Part shown: in pieces, positions 1 through 7,625 of the stretch
Layout of the letters: every line of letters starts with the position of its first letter
How positions within the stretch are numbered: the stretch's first letter is position 1
DNA from: Chromatiales bacterium
Lineage (GTDB): Bacteria > Pseudomonadota > Gammaproteobacteria > UBA6429 > Thiohalophilaceae
Length of the DNA stretch: 19,604 nt
NCBI GenBank assembly: GCA_027057985.1
Contig: JALUTJ010000511.1
Span: 1-19,604 of the forward strand
Direction: 5' to 3'
The notes under the pieces: generated by a model
The model's database searches: none
The model's input: only the letters and a program-made list of their open reading frames with translations
What the model was told of the DNA's origin: nothing
Translations under genes and position numbers: made by a program

Positions 1-139
1 GATTGTCGATAAGCTGCAAAGCAGCAGACAGTGTTAATGGCTCTGGTAACGGTTTCTTTTTTACCGATTCAGCGACAAGGCTACCCGTAGTGAGCAGCAA
101 AAAAAATAAAACTGAAATTAAACGGGGATAAACCAGCAT
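1..139 (-). CDS. Probable TolC-family outer-membrane protein, N-terminus only (cut by window edge)
   Basis: Only 46 codons are visible before the left edge. They encode a hydrophobic signal peptide (about residues 1-22, ending near LVA) followed by KKKPLPEPLTLSAALQLIDN. A Pro-rich stretch and then LTL-x2-AL is how mature outer-membrane efflux (TolC-type) proteins usually begin, so I infer that family, but the diagnostic repeats lie outside the window. The ATG overlaps the stop of the upstream thioredoxin-fold gene by one base (TGATG), which implies translational coupling and a shared transcript. That a gene starts here is well supported by the coupling and signal peptide; the family name is less certain. 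Confidence 0.6.
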   Translation of the reverse strand, partial: MLVYPRLISVLFFLLLTTGSLVAESVKKKPLPEPLTLSAALQLIDN

Positions 140-693
140 CAGTGCTTTTTCTTTTCTTTTCGTTTTTGTCGTTTAAACTTGCTAAAGCGCATCTTTTTAT
201 ACAGGCCTTTAGCAACGTATTCTCCCATCCACATAAACTCTTCAACGCCTGAGGTTTTACCTGTATGACGGAAAATCCGTTTACCACTTAAATCAAAAAA
301 GGCAATAACTGGTGTCGCCCGGACACGGTTTTCCTTAAAAGCAAAGTCCTTCATGCGCAGAGTTTTGCCTTTAAAATTCACCATCTCTACATCCCCCTCG
401 ATATCGACAGTGAAATTGAGAAAATGTTTACGATAGTATTCCTGCACTTTTGGCTGGTTCAGAACATTCATTTTCATATAGTGACAGAAAGGACATTCAT
501 CCATTTCAAAGAAAATCATAATTCCTTTCTTCCCGGCCTGTTTTGCATTTGCCAGTTCCTCGGGCATTTCATACCAGGTTTCATTAAAGAAATATTTATA
601 GGGATCACGAGTAGCCTGCCCGGATGCAGATGCTGTTCCTGCAACAACGACAGAAAACAGGAATAAAAACAGTAGTAAAATATTTTTGCGCAT
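139..693 (-). CDS. Secreted thioredoxin-fold protein (SoxW-like), CPFC motif
   Basis: A 184-residue protein with a signal peptide (residues 1-24, cleavage near ASA). A thioredoxin fold follows: redox motif C67-P-F-C70 in the context FFEMDECPFCHYM, and a cis-proline loop ATP (P128) before a beta strand (VIAFFD). This suits a periplasmic disulfide reductase or chaperone of the thioredoxin-2/SoxW-like group. The last 16 or so residues are almost all Lys/Arg (KFKRQKRKEKKKH), unusual for a periplasmic thioredoxin. The start has a good ribosome site (AGGGG, 7 bases upstream). The stop overlaps the start of a probable TolC-type gene by one base, and yihY lies 42 bases upstream on the same strand. 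The substrate cannot be read from the sequence; a sulfur-oxidation role is only suggested by the family resemblance. Confidence 0.8.
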   Translation of the reverse strand: MRKNILLLFLFLFSVVVAGTASASGQATRDPYKYFFNETWYEMPEELANAKQAGKKGIMIFFEMDECPFCHYMKMNVLNQPKVQEYYRKHFLNFTVDIEGDVEMVNFKGKTLRMKDFAFKENRVRATPVIAFFDLSGKRIFRHTGKTSGVEEFMWMGEYVAKGLYKKMRFSKFKRQKRKEKKKH

Positions 694-735
694 TTTGTAT
701 CCCCTCAGATAAACAGGAACAAATATAACAAAATT

Positions 736-1533
736 TTAGTGTTGATACTGCAGGTAGTGAGCAATTTCTGCGCCAATCAAAACAATAAGCCAGCTAAGAT
801 AGATCCAGATAAGTAATAGTGGGATAGCCGCCAGCGCACCATAGAGTATTTCATAGTTATGAAAAATGCTGACATAAAGTGCAAAGCCCTGTTTTGCAAT
901 TTCAAACAGCGCCACGGCAAAACTTGCACCGTAAAATGCAAAACGCCATTGCACAAAGCAACGTGGCACCCACTTGTAGAGTACGGTAAAAGCAATCCAT
1001 AACAGAATAAATGACAGGCTACTCAGGAAAGAACTGCCCAGGGCATACGAAGACAGGGATGATAACAGTGGTAACGAAGCCACGTAGGTTGTCAGAAAAA
1101 CGGTGGCTGAAATCAGCATCGGGGTAAATATCAGTAGTCCCAGGTAAACCAGGAAACGACGAAAATTATAACCAGAGGCTGCGCCCTTCCATATCCGGTT
1201 CAGGCCGGTATCGATATTATGCATCATTGCCAGTATCGACAGGGACAGCATTACAACCCCGCCCAGGGTCATACTGGTCGCATGCTGCGCCGTTTCTGCC
1301 ATAAACTGCCGTAACTGCTCGGCGGTTGCCGGTGAAAGACTATTGATGACATATTCCTGCACCTGTAACTGCCAGCCCTTACCGGCAAATAGCAGTACCG
1401 ATATTTTATATAGCAGCACGGTCATGGGAATCAGCGCCAGCAAGGTGGCATAGGCAAGCGATGCTGCAAGCTGCATGCAGCGATCATGCAAACACTGGAT
1501 AAACAGTTTTTTACTCACCTGCCATAACTGCAT
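736..1533 (-). CDS. YihY/virulence factor BrkB family inner-membrane protein
   Basis: A 265-residue integral membrane protein with about six hydrophobic segments (roughly residues 24-48, 90-110, 135-160, 170-195, 200-222, 235-262). The family signatures are present: AASLAYATLLALIPM near the N-terminus and YGALAAIPLLLIWIYLSWLIVLIGAEI-type residues near the C-terminus, where the Tyr-Gly-x-Leu-Ala-x-Ile-Pro and Gly-Ala-Glu positions are conserved. The family was once annotated as ribonuclease BN; that assignment has been abandoned and the function is unsettled. It lacks the long soluble C-terminal extension of some relatives. The start is supported by GGAG 8 bases upstream of the ATG. It is the first gene of a minus-strand group with the thioredoxin-fold and TolC-type genes. 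Confidence 0.88.
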   Translation of the reverse strand: MQLWQVSKKLFIQCLHDRCMQLAASLAYATLLALIPMTVLLYKISVLLFAGKGWQLQVQEYVINSLSPATAEQLRQFMAETAQHATSMTLGGVVMLSLSILAMMHNIDTGLNRIWKGAASGYNFRRFLVYLGLLIFTPMLISATVFLTTYVASLPLLSSLSSYALGSSFLSSLSFILLWIAFTVLYKWVPRCFVQWRFAFYGASFAVALFEIAKQGFALYVSIFHNYEILYGALAAIPLLLIWIYLSWLIVLIGAEIAHYLQYQH

Positions 1534-1569
1534 GGGACTTGCTCCAGCAACAGGGTATTCGTTAGTGAA

Positions 1570-1578
1570 TTTATAACA
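1570..1578 (-). promoter_or_regulatory. Candidate extended -10 element for the yihY group
   Basis: On the minus strand the bases read TGT-TATAAA, an extended -10 just after the LysM gene terminator and about 36 bases before the yihY ATG. The -35 position would fall in the terminator hairpin and shows no good match, so the call rests on the -10 alone. Confidence 0.3.
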
Positions 1579-1580
1579 AA

Positions 1581-1605
1581 TAAAAAGGGCTCCATAAAGG
1601 AGCCC
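1581..1605 (-). terminator. Rho-independent terminator of the LysM lipoprotein gene
   Basis: A perfect 7-bp stem, GGGCTCC (1587-1593) with GGAGCCC (1599-1605), and a 5-base loop. Read on the minus strand it is followed by TTTTTAT. It lies 28 bases past the LysM gene stop, which makes a strong intrinsic terminator. It also separates that gene from yihY on the same strand. Confidence 0.9.
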
Positions 1606-1633
1606 ATAAGATCGTACTTTATAATTATAATTA

Positions 1634-2062
1634 TTATTCTGCTAAGTATGCCTTGTCAGATTCTTCGGTAACACCGATTGACCAGCTTCCGCGAGTCTTG
1701 GCATGGTTAATTGCCGCAGCCGCATCTGCATCACTCGGATTGTTATCGATATCGAAAACCTGGCCTGGATAAATCAGGTCGGCATCCTTAATCTTGTCAC
1801 TGTTTGCCTTGTAGATTAATGGCCACTTGTACGGGTTACCGTAGGATTTGTCTGAAATACCCCAGAGGTGATCACCTTTAACAACTTCATAAGTTGTCAT
1901 GTCGGAGCCTGAAGCAACCGGTTCTGGTGCAGATGCAGGTTCAGCAGCAGCTGGCTCCTGTTGTGGTGCAGTTTCCTGTTTTTCTGCAGGGCCGGCACAG
2001 CCAACAGCCAGAGTAAATGCTCCCATTAAACCCAACAGTTTCAGCATTTTAGTCGATTTCAT
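1634..2062 (-). CDS. LysM-domain lipoprotein
   Basis: A 142-residue lipoprotein. The signal peptide ends in a lipobox LAVGC with C22 as the lipidated residue; Ala at +2 predicts outer-membrane sorting under the Lol rule. Residues 25-55 are a Pro/Ala/Glu-rich flexible linker, and residues 57-105 form one LysM domain (TYEVVKGDHLWGIS, then a YPGQVFDI end), which binds peptidoglycan glycan strands. The C-terminal 35 residues are not recognisable. The protein probably tethers or organises the outer membrane relative to the wall; no catalytic domain is seen. The ATG has GGAG 9 bases upstream. It follows a DUF4398 lipoprotein after a 167-base gap with its own candidate promoter, and ends at a strong terminator. 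Confidence 0.9.
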   Translation of the reverse strand: MKSTKMLKLLGLMGAFTLAVGCAGPAEKQETAPQQEPAAAEPASAPEPVASGSDMTTYEVVKGDHLWGISDKSYGNPYKWPLIYKANSDKIKDADLIYPGQVFDIDNNPSDADAAAAINHAKTRGSWSIGVTEESDKAYLAE

Positions 2063-2148
2063 TGTCTCAAACTCCAGAAGAATTATTTTTTTCTTTAAAA
2101 TTCAATACCTTATAAAATTAAAGTATTATTATTGTTTGTTTCAGATGC

Positions 2149-2177
2149 AAATTAGCACCCACTCGCGAATACGTCAA
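2149..2177 (-). promoter_or_regulatory. Candidate sigma-70 promoter for the LysM lipoprotein gene
   Basis: On the minus strand: -35 TTGACG (2172-2177), a 17-base spacer ending in TGC, and -10 TAATTT (2149-2154). The -35 is good, the -10 core is weak, and the TGn extended -10 may compensate. It predicts an AT-rich leader of about 80 bases. The layout closely resembles the candidate promoter of the neighbouring DUF4398 gene. Confidence 0.45.
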
Positions 2178-2229
2178 GAATATCCTATAAAGTTTGTGAT
2201 TAAGTTTACGTTACAGACAGCCAATAGCC

Positions 2230-2547
2230 CTATTCCTTATTATTCTGGCTCGTGGCGACCTGGCGTGCCTTCAGCGCCAGTTGCTTGGCTTCTACCGCCA
2301 GCAGCCGTGCCCGCTCATATTCCCCGTTATCCAGCTCACGAATGGCGGAGCGCAGACGCTGTTTTGCCTCGGCAAGCAGGTTTGCGGCATATTTTTCCGC
2401 ATTGGCATCGGTCGCGGCACGAATCGACTGCCGTGCATTGCTCATTTCCTGAACAGGTGCGGTCGTGGCACAGCCGGCCAAAGACAGTAACAACAAGGCC
2501 ACGCCGAGGAAGAAAAAAAGTCGATACTGTATTCGTTCAATTAACAT
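2230..2547 (-). CDS. DUF4398 family small lipoprotein
   Basis: A 105-residue lipoprotein with a hydrophobic signal and lipobox LAGC (C26; Ala at +2 suggests the outer membrane). The mature part is almost entirely charged amphipathic helix (residues 35-98, for example ANLLAEAKQRLRSAI and ARLLAVEAKQLALKAR) with heptad-like Ala/Leu spacing, as in the DUF4398 family, whose members are often outer-membrane lipoproteins of unknown function. It lies just upstream of the LysM lipoprotein on the same strand, so an envelope role is likely, but nothing more specific can be claimed. The ribosome site before the ATG is weak; the start is chosen because it gives a complete lipoprotein signal. Confidence 0.82.
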   Translation of the reverse strand: MLIERIQYRLFFFLGVALLLLSLAGCATTAPVQEMSNARQSIRAATDANAEKYAANLLAEAKQRLRSAIRELDNGEYERARLLAVEAKQLALKARQVATSQNNKE

Positions 2548-2635
2548 GAAATCAGGTAGAATATCCCGGCTCTTAAATAAACAGAAATTACCAAAAATAA
2601 ACAGATATTTATCATGTATTTATACTGGTAAAACA

Positions 2636-2664
2636 AAACTAACACCCGCTCCCATGGCTGTCAA
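2636..2664 (-). promoter_or_regulatory. Candidate sigma-70 promoter for the DUF4398 lipoprotein gene
   Basis: On the minus strand: consensus -35 TTGACA (2659-2664), a 17-base spacer ending in TGT, and -10 TAGTTT (2636-2641). The -10 core is weak but has the TGn extension. The leader would be about 80 bases, as for the LysM gene. A dyad (arms GGCTGT at 2656-2661 and ACAGCC at 2667-2672) straddles the -35 and could be an operator. Confidence 0.45.
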
Positions 2665-2688
2665 GAACAGCCCTGGCACGAAAAAAGA

Positions 2689-2718
2689 TTGTAAAAACAA
2701 TATTTTAAAGTGTATTAA
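2689..2718 (+). promoter_or_regulatory. Weak candidate promoter for the arsC-wrbA-DUF2069 group
   Basis: TTGTAA (2689-2694), an 18-base spacer and TATTAA (2713-2718), 21 bases before the ArsC start codon. Each hexamer matches the sigma-70 consensus at four of six positions in very AT-rich DNA, so chance is a serious alternative. Confidence 0.22.
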
Positions 2719-2739
2719 TTCAATCAGGTACTTGAAAAA

Positions 2740-3701
<962 letters not shown>

Positions 3702-3715
3702 AAGATTAAACTTAC

Positions 3716-4102
3716 ATGCTGATAAATTTTTCCCCTCGCTTTATGACACCGAAAGTCTCCCTCTACCTGACACTTAGTGGTTACTTTGCCCTGATGCTAC
3801 TGTTATTCATCTGGCATGGCTTTCTTTACCCTGCCAGTAAACAACCCTGGCTTATGACCGGCCTTATTATGCTGCCCCTGTTTTTTCCTTTAAAAGGACT
3901 GTTAAAAGAAAAACCCTACACCTATGCCTGGACCAGTTTTATTATCCTGATCTATTTTATTCACGGGGTGGTGGAATCATGGGCCAATGAGGAACAACGC
4001 CTGCTGGCCCTACTGGAAACATTTCTTAGTGTGCAGGTTTATATTGGCGCAATCTACTATGCGCGTTTGCAGGGTCGGGCTTTAAAACAAAAGCAGGATT
4101 AA
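3716..4102 (+). CDS. DUF2069 family inner-membrane protein
   Basis: 128 residues with about four hydrophobic helices (roughly residues 16-36, 45-62, 70-87, 100-118) and a short Lys-rich tail. Family-typical residues include the WANEEQR segment between helices 3 and 4. The function is unknown; the family often neighbours wrbA and hda. The first ATG is taken as the start, although a second in-frame ATG at codon 10 is possible because neither has a clear ribosome site. It is the last gene of the plus-strand group and converges with hda, six bases away. Confidence 0.8.
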   Translation: MLINFSPRFMTPKVSLYLTLSGYFALMLLLFIWHGFLYPASKQPWLMTGLIMLPLFFPLKGLLKEKPYTYAWTSFIILIYFIHGVVESWANEEQRLLALLETFLSVQVYIGAIYYARLQGRALKQKQD

Positions 4103-4133
4103 ACCGTATTAAAGATATTCTTTAATAAACGGT
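4103..4133. other. Hairpin at the convergent DUF2069/hda gene ends
   Basis: ACCGT (4103-4107) pairs with ACGGT (4129-4133), and ATTAAAGA (4108-4115) with TCTTTAAT (4119-4126), with a 3-base loop and a 2-base bulge. It starts right after the DUF2069 stop and covers the last hda codons. It is AT-rich with only a poor T tract on either strand, so it is at best a weak bidirectional terminator or an mRNA 3' end stabiliser. Confidence 0.35.
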
Positions 4134-4780
4134 ATCGTTAGTTTACGCTTGGCCACCATGGATGCCTTGTCCAGTTTTTCAAACAGAGCGAAAAGGCTGT
4201 TCATGTCCCGTGGACTGTGTTTTAAAAGATAACTGACCACTTCATCAGAAAGTTTCAGCCCGCGGTTCTGTGCCCGCAGTTGCAATGCGTGTTGTTTTTC
4301 AGTGTCGGATAGCGGCTCAAGTTTAAATACCGGCCCCCAGCTTAAACGTGAACGTAAATCGGCAAGATGAATATCCAGGTTAACCAGTGGTACGGCTGAC
4401 GAGACCAGCAAGCTGACACCCCTCTCCCGCACCCGGTTATACAGATCAAACAGGGCTTCCTCCCATTGTGCATCCCCCATCACCTGCTGAATATCGTCCA
4501 GCGCAACAAGTGACATATTTTCCAGACCATCGAGCATCTGATACATCAAACCCGGTTCGGATAAGGGCAGATAAGCCACCGGTTTGCCATCCAGCCCAGC
4601 ATTATGACAGGCCGCCTGTAGCAGGTGGCTTTTGCCGGTGCCACTTTCACCATAGATAAAAAGATAGGGTTCCTGCTGCTGTTCCAGGGCATGCAGCACA
4701 GGCTGGTTACTGGCAGAAAAGTAATTATCGAAAGTGGCTTCATCGCGCAGACGAATACCGAGGGGAAGCTGTTCACTCAT
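4109..4780 (-). CDS. hda: Hda, DnaA regulatory inactivator
   Basis: 223 residues, close to E. coli Hda. The N-terminal QLPLGI (residues 4-9) is a sliding-clamp binding motif. The AAA+ core has Walker A GESGTGKS (44-51), Walker B LVALDD (ending at D95-D96) and SRL with R145 as the probable arginine finger. In E. coli, ADP-Hda on the DNA-loaded clamp stimulates ATP hydrolysis by DnaA (RIDA), preventing re-initiation. It lacks the DNA-binding domain of DnaA, as expected. It starts 9 bases after the perM-like stop and is the last gene of a four-gene minus-strand operon. Confidence 0.94.
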   Translation of the reverse strand: MSEQLPLGIRLRDEATFDNYFSASNQPVLHALEQQQEPYLFIYGESGTGKSHLLQAACHNAGLDGKPVAYLPLSEPGLMYQMLDGLENMSLVALDDIQQVMGDAQWEEALFDLYNRVRERGVSLLVSSAVPLVNLDIHLADLRSRLSWGPVFKLEPLSDTEKQHALQLRAQNRGLKLSDEVVSYLLKHSPRDMNSLFALFEKLDKASMVAKRKLTIPFIKEYL

Positions 4781-4789
4781 GCCAGGTTT

Positions 4790-5839
4790 TTACTCGGTAT
4801 ATAGTTCACTACTGGTGTAACGTTCATGCACATGCCGCAGTATGACCGCAATGACCGCGGCAACCGGCAGGGCCAGCAGGATACCGACAAAACCAAATAA
4901 CTGTCCTCCGGCAAGAATGGCAAAGATAACAGCAACCGGGTGCAGGCCTATCTTGTCACCCACCAGTAACGGTGTAAGAAACATGCCTTCGAGTAACTGG
5001 CCAAAGAGGAAGACACCACCGACATAAAGTAACGGTGTCACATCCTGAAACTGCATGACCGTGGCAACACCGGCAACCAGGATACCGATAATAAAACCAA
5101 GATAAGGAACGAAACTGACCAGTCCCGAGAGGGTGCCAATCAACAGTGCCATGTCCAGTCCCACCAGCATCAGGCCGGTACTGTACACTGCGGCAAGCAC
5201 CAGCATTACCAGCAACTGGCCACGGAAAAAGGCACCCAGCACTTCATCGGCTTCGCGAGCAATGCGTGCCACCGCTTTCTCGTTCCTGCGTGGTATCAGT
5301 GCATGTACCCGTGCGACAAGGATATCCCAGTCACGTAACAGGTAAAAAGTCACCACCAGCATCAAAAGAAAATTACCTGTCCAGCCAGCCAGCACCAGAC
5401 CCGAATGAGAAATCGAACCAATAATATTTGCGGCAATGCCTCCAGCTGTGCGCCAGTAAGTTGAAAGTGAATGCTTGAGTACATTGAGATCAAAGCGGGT
5501 TACATCGACACCCAGTTGCTCTTTTAAAAGCGGAATCAGATAGTTCTGCGCCCGATCAAGATACAGTGGCAATTTTTCTGCCAGTACCAGAAACTGTTTT
5601 TCCAGTAACGGTAATAACACAATGATCAATAACACCGCCAGCAGTGAAAGCACAATAAAGACAATACTCACCGCAAGCGTGCGGGACATTTTCTTTTCCA
5701 GTTGATCAACCAGTGGATCGGCAATATAGGCCAGTATTGCTGCAGAGATAAATGGCATCAGTATCGGTGCCAGTAAATAGATCAGCAGCCCGGTGACAAG
5801 CAGTATGGACAACCAGAGCCCCTTATTGGTATCAATCAT
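4790..5839 (-). CDS. perM: AI-2E/PerM family inner-membrane transporter
   Basis: 349 residues from the chosen start, typical of the PerM/TqsA (AI-2E exporter) family. There is a hydrophobic helix pair at the N-terminus, a central amphipathic region, and about five further helices. The conserved C-terminal block includes LTPLLVGDKIGLHPV, then GGQLFGFVG and LALPVAAV. Family members are proposed exporters or ion-coupled antiporters; the substrate is unknown and AI-2 transport should not be assumed. The frame is open back to position 5911, but I place the start at the ATG at 5839: GGAG lies 9 bases upstream, and it overlaps the upstream gene's stop by 8 bases. The symbol follows E. coli, where perM also lies near hda. 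Confidence 0.85.
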   Translation of the reverse strand: MIDTNKGLWLSILLVTGLLIYLLAPILMPFISAAILAYIADPLVDQLEKKMSRTLAVSIVFIVLSLLAVLLIIVLLPLLEKQFLVLAEKLPLYLDRAQNYLIPLLKEQLGVDVTRFDLNVLKHSLSTYWRTAGGIAANIIGSISHSGLVLAGWTGNFLLMLVVTFYLLRDWDILVARVHALIPRRNEKAVARIAREADEVLGAFFRGQLLVMLVLAAVYSTGLMLVGLDMALLIGTLSGLVSFVPYLGFIIGILVAGVATVMQFQDVTPLLYVGGVFLFGQLLEGMFLTPLLVGDKIGLHPVAVIFAILAGGQLFGFVGILLALPVAAVIAVILRHVHERYTSSELYTE

Positions 5840-6401
5840 TTTTTTCATCTCCACGTCGAGATAATGTATGCAGGGCGCGAGCGCCCCACTCACGTACATA
5901 ACTATAACCACTCAGCAGCGTTGTTACAGCTACCAGCCACACCAGGATTTGTACAAAAATAGCGGATAATAAAGCCACCTGGCTTAACATCGCAAACAGT
6001 ACCAGCAAAATCTGCAACACCGTGTTCAGCTTGCTGATAAATAAAGGTTTGAGCTTTGCCTTGCCAATGAAATAACGATACAGCAGGGTACCAGAAACAA
6101 TCACCAGGTCACGCGCTATCACCAGCCCGACCAGCCACCACGGCAATAGTTGTTGCCAGCCCAGTAACAGGTAGGCCACCAGCATCATTAGCTTGTCACC
6201 CATAGGGTCAAGTATCACCCCGAGTTCTGTTTCCCAGTGGTAACGCCTTGCCAGAAAACCATCCAGGCCATCGGAGAGACCACCAACAAGGAACAGTGAC
6301 AATGCCACCAGGTAGTTTTGATTCCACAGGTAATAAGCAATGGGCGCAACTAGAAAGATGCGCAGCAGGCTTATCAGATTGGGAATCTGTTGTTTATTCA
6401 C
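5832..6401 (-). CDS. CDP-alcohol phosphatidyltransferase (PgsA-like)
   Basis: 189 residues with several hydrophobic helices and the complete catalytic signature of the class I CDP-alcohol phosphotransferases, D-x2-D-G-x2-A-R-x8-G-x3-D-x3-D: D44, D47-G48, A51-R52, G61, D65, D69. These Asp residues bind the metal and the CDP-diacylglycerol. PgsA makes phosphatidylglycerol phosphate from CDP-DAG and glycerol-3-phosphate, but the alcohol acceptor cannot be fixed from the motif, so cardiolipin synthase or another family activity is possible and I leave the symbol blank. The start is GTG, overlapping the DUF2066 stop by four bases (GTGA). The stop overlaps the perM-like start by eight bases. Confidence 0.85.
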   Translation of the reverse strand: MNKQQIPNLISLLRIFLVAPIAYYLWNQNYLVALSLFLVGGLSDGLDGFLARRYHWETELGVILDPMGDKLMMLVAYLLLGWQQLLPWWLVGLVIARDLVIVSGTLLYRYFIGKAKLKPLFISKLNTVLQILLVLFAMLSQVALLSAIFVQILVWLVAVTTLLSGYSYVREWGARALHTLSRRGDEKND

Positions 6402-7552
6402 GGCACCAGTTTATACACCAGGTCAATTTTTAATGGCTTTTTCCCGTTCTCGTTATTCTCGCTGTGCTCCGGGTTCACTGGCTGTACCATGCCCGGCTCC
6501 AGCAGATGTCCCAGTGAAATCGCCTGAGAAATACCGAGGCGACCGCTTCGGGTATCCAGTCTGAATACAGCTTCATCTGGGCTCACCTCGACCACATTCA
6601 CTTTTGAAACCACGTTCAGTCCCCTGAGATATTTCAGAACCCGATTATAGCTAGCAAGACTTTTGACGTTACTAACACGGAGTAGCACCTCTTCCCTGTC
6701 GAGCAGGGTATCAACCTGTGCAAACAGCGCCGCCAGTGTTTCCGCCGTTTTATCGAGTCCAGTTTTTATCGCCAGGCGTAGTGTTTCGCTGCCATTACCT
6801 TCCCAGTCCTGGCGCTGACCGGCGTGGTACAGGCTCCAGCGACTGTTCCAGGTCTTACCATAATCGAGGTAAATTCGCCCGACCAGCACGGCCTCGGCCT
6901 GGTAACGCTTCGAAGCATCGAGGATCGTGTCTTCGAAGTTACCCCAGACATCCGAAACCCGCAGTTTTGACTGATCGGCCAGATCCAGTAATGGCAGCCG
7001 CACTGGAAGACCACGCTTTTTTGCTTCCTGCTGCACCAGGGTGGCCACGGCATGGCTGGCATTATTGCCCAGCAGGAAACGGTGTTTTTGATCATCGACC
7101 ACCAGCCACAGCAGGGTTGCCGGGCGCGTCTTGCCCCAGACCGGGAAGCCCTGCTGCCGAAGCAGATCGGCCACGGCTTTTTGCGTAAAACGCAGCCACA
7201 GCTTTTGTTTATAGGGCTTTGCACCTTCCGGTGGCGGGGGAATGACTTCGTTGGCTGCAAACTTGCGGTAACGGAACTGCTGCAGCATACGACTGGGTCG
7301 TGGCACCAGGGTCTCATCCTCCGCCAGCAGGCCGGCCTCGGTACTGCCGGCAACCCGCACCAGGATTTCTTTCAAGGCATCACGGGTCACCAGTTCGCGT
7401 TCTTCGCGTCCCTGGGTCACCACTGGCACCGTGATTTCGTATAAATGTGCAACAACAGCAGCATCGGTGCTATTAAATGGAGAAATTGCAGTGATCGCGG
7501 TAAAAATGGCGCCAAATACAAAATTCTTTATCTGCTTTATTCTTATTTTCAT
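6398..7552 (-). CDS. DUF2066 domain-containing secreted protein
   Basis: 384 residues with a positively charged N-terminus and a signal peptide ending near residue 31. The DUF2066 domain covers most of the first 250 residues of the mature part (for example LYEITVPVVTQGREERELVTRDALKEILVRVAG-type sequence at 37-70, read here in short form). The family is a gammaproteobacterial core periplasmic/envelope protein of unknown function. The C-terminal 30 residues are Asn/Glu/Lys-rich and look like a flexible tail. It is the first gene of the operon with the phosphatidyltransferase, perM-like gene and hda, and is divergent from purM. Confidence 0.82.
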   Translation of the reverse strand: MKIRIKQIKNFVFGAIFTAITAISPFNSTDAAVVAHLYEITVPVVTQGREERELVTRDALKEILVRVAGSTEAGLLAEDETLVPRPSRMLQQFRYRKFAANEVIPPPPEGAKPYKQKLWLRFTQKAVADLLRQQGFPVWGKTRPATLLWLVVDDQKHRFLLGNNASHAVATLVQQEAKKRGLPVRLPLLDLADQSKLRVSDVWGNFEDTILDASKRYQAEAVLVGRIYLDYGKTWNSRWSLYHAGQRQDWEGNGSETLRLAIKTGLDKTAETLAALFAQVDTLLDREEVLLRVSNVKSLASYNRVLKYLRGLNVVSKVNVVEVSPDEAVFRLDTRSGRLGISQAISLGHLLEPGMVQPVNPEHSENNENGKKPLKIDLVYKLVP

Positions 7553-7588
7553 TCCATGCCTTTGAGTGAATTGTTAAACTAGCGCCCC

Positions 7589-7616
7589 ATTATAACAGTA
7601 TTGTCGTTGAATTCAG
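7589..7616 (-). promoter_or_regulatory. Promoter candidate for the DUF2066-hda operon
   Basis: On the minus strand there is a consensus -10 TATAAT (7589-7594) preceded by TGT (7595-7597), a full extended -10. A weak -35, CTGAAT (7611-7616), lies 16 bases further upstream. It is about 37 bases before the DUF2066 ATG and is the best-looking promoter in the window. Confidence 0.6.
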
Positions 7617-7625
7617 GAGCACTCC

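Noticed and set aside
1899..2549. Open frame of 216 codons on the plus strand across the two lipoprotein genes
   Set aside because: It runs antisense to the LysM and DUF4398 genes, is low complexity (Ala/Gly/Ser, then Pro/Arg/His), has no domain, and crosses both candidate promoters.
5840..5911. Longer N-terminus for the perM-like protein
   Set aside because: It would extend 80 bases into the phosphatidyltransferase gene. The ATG at 5839 has GGAG at proper spacing and gives a normal family length.
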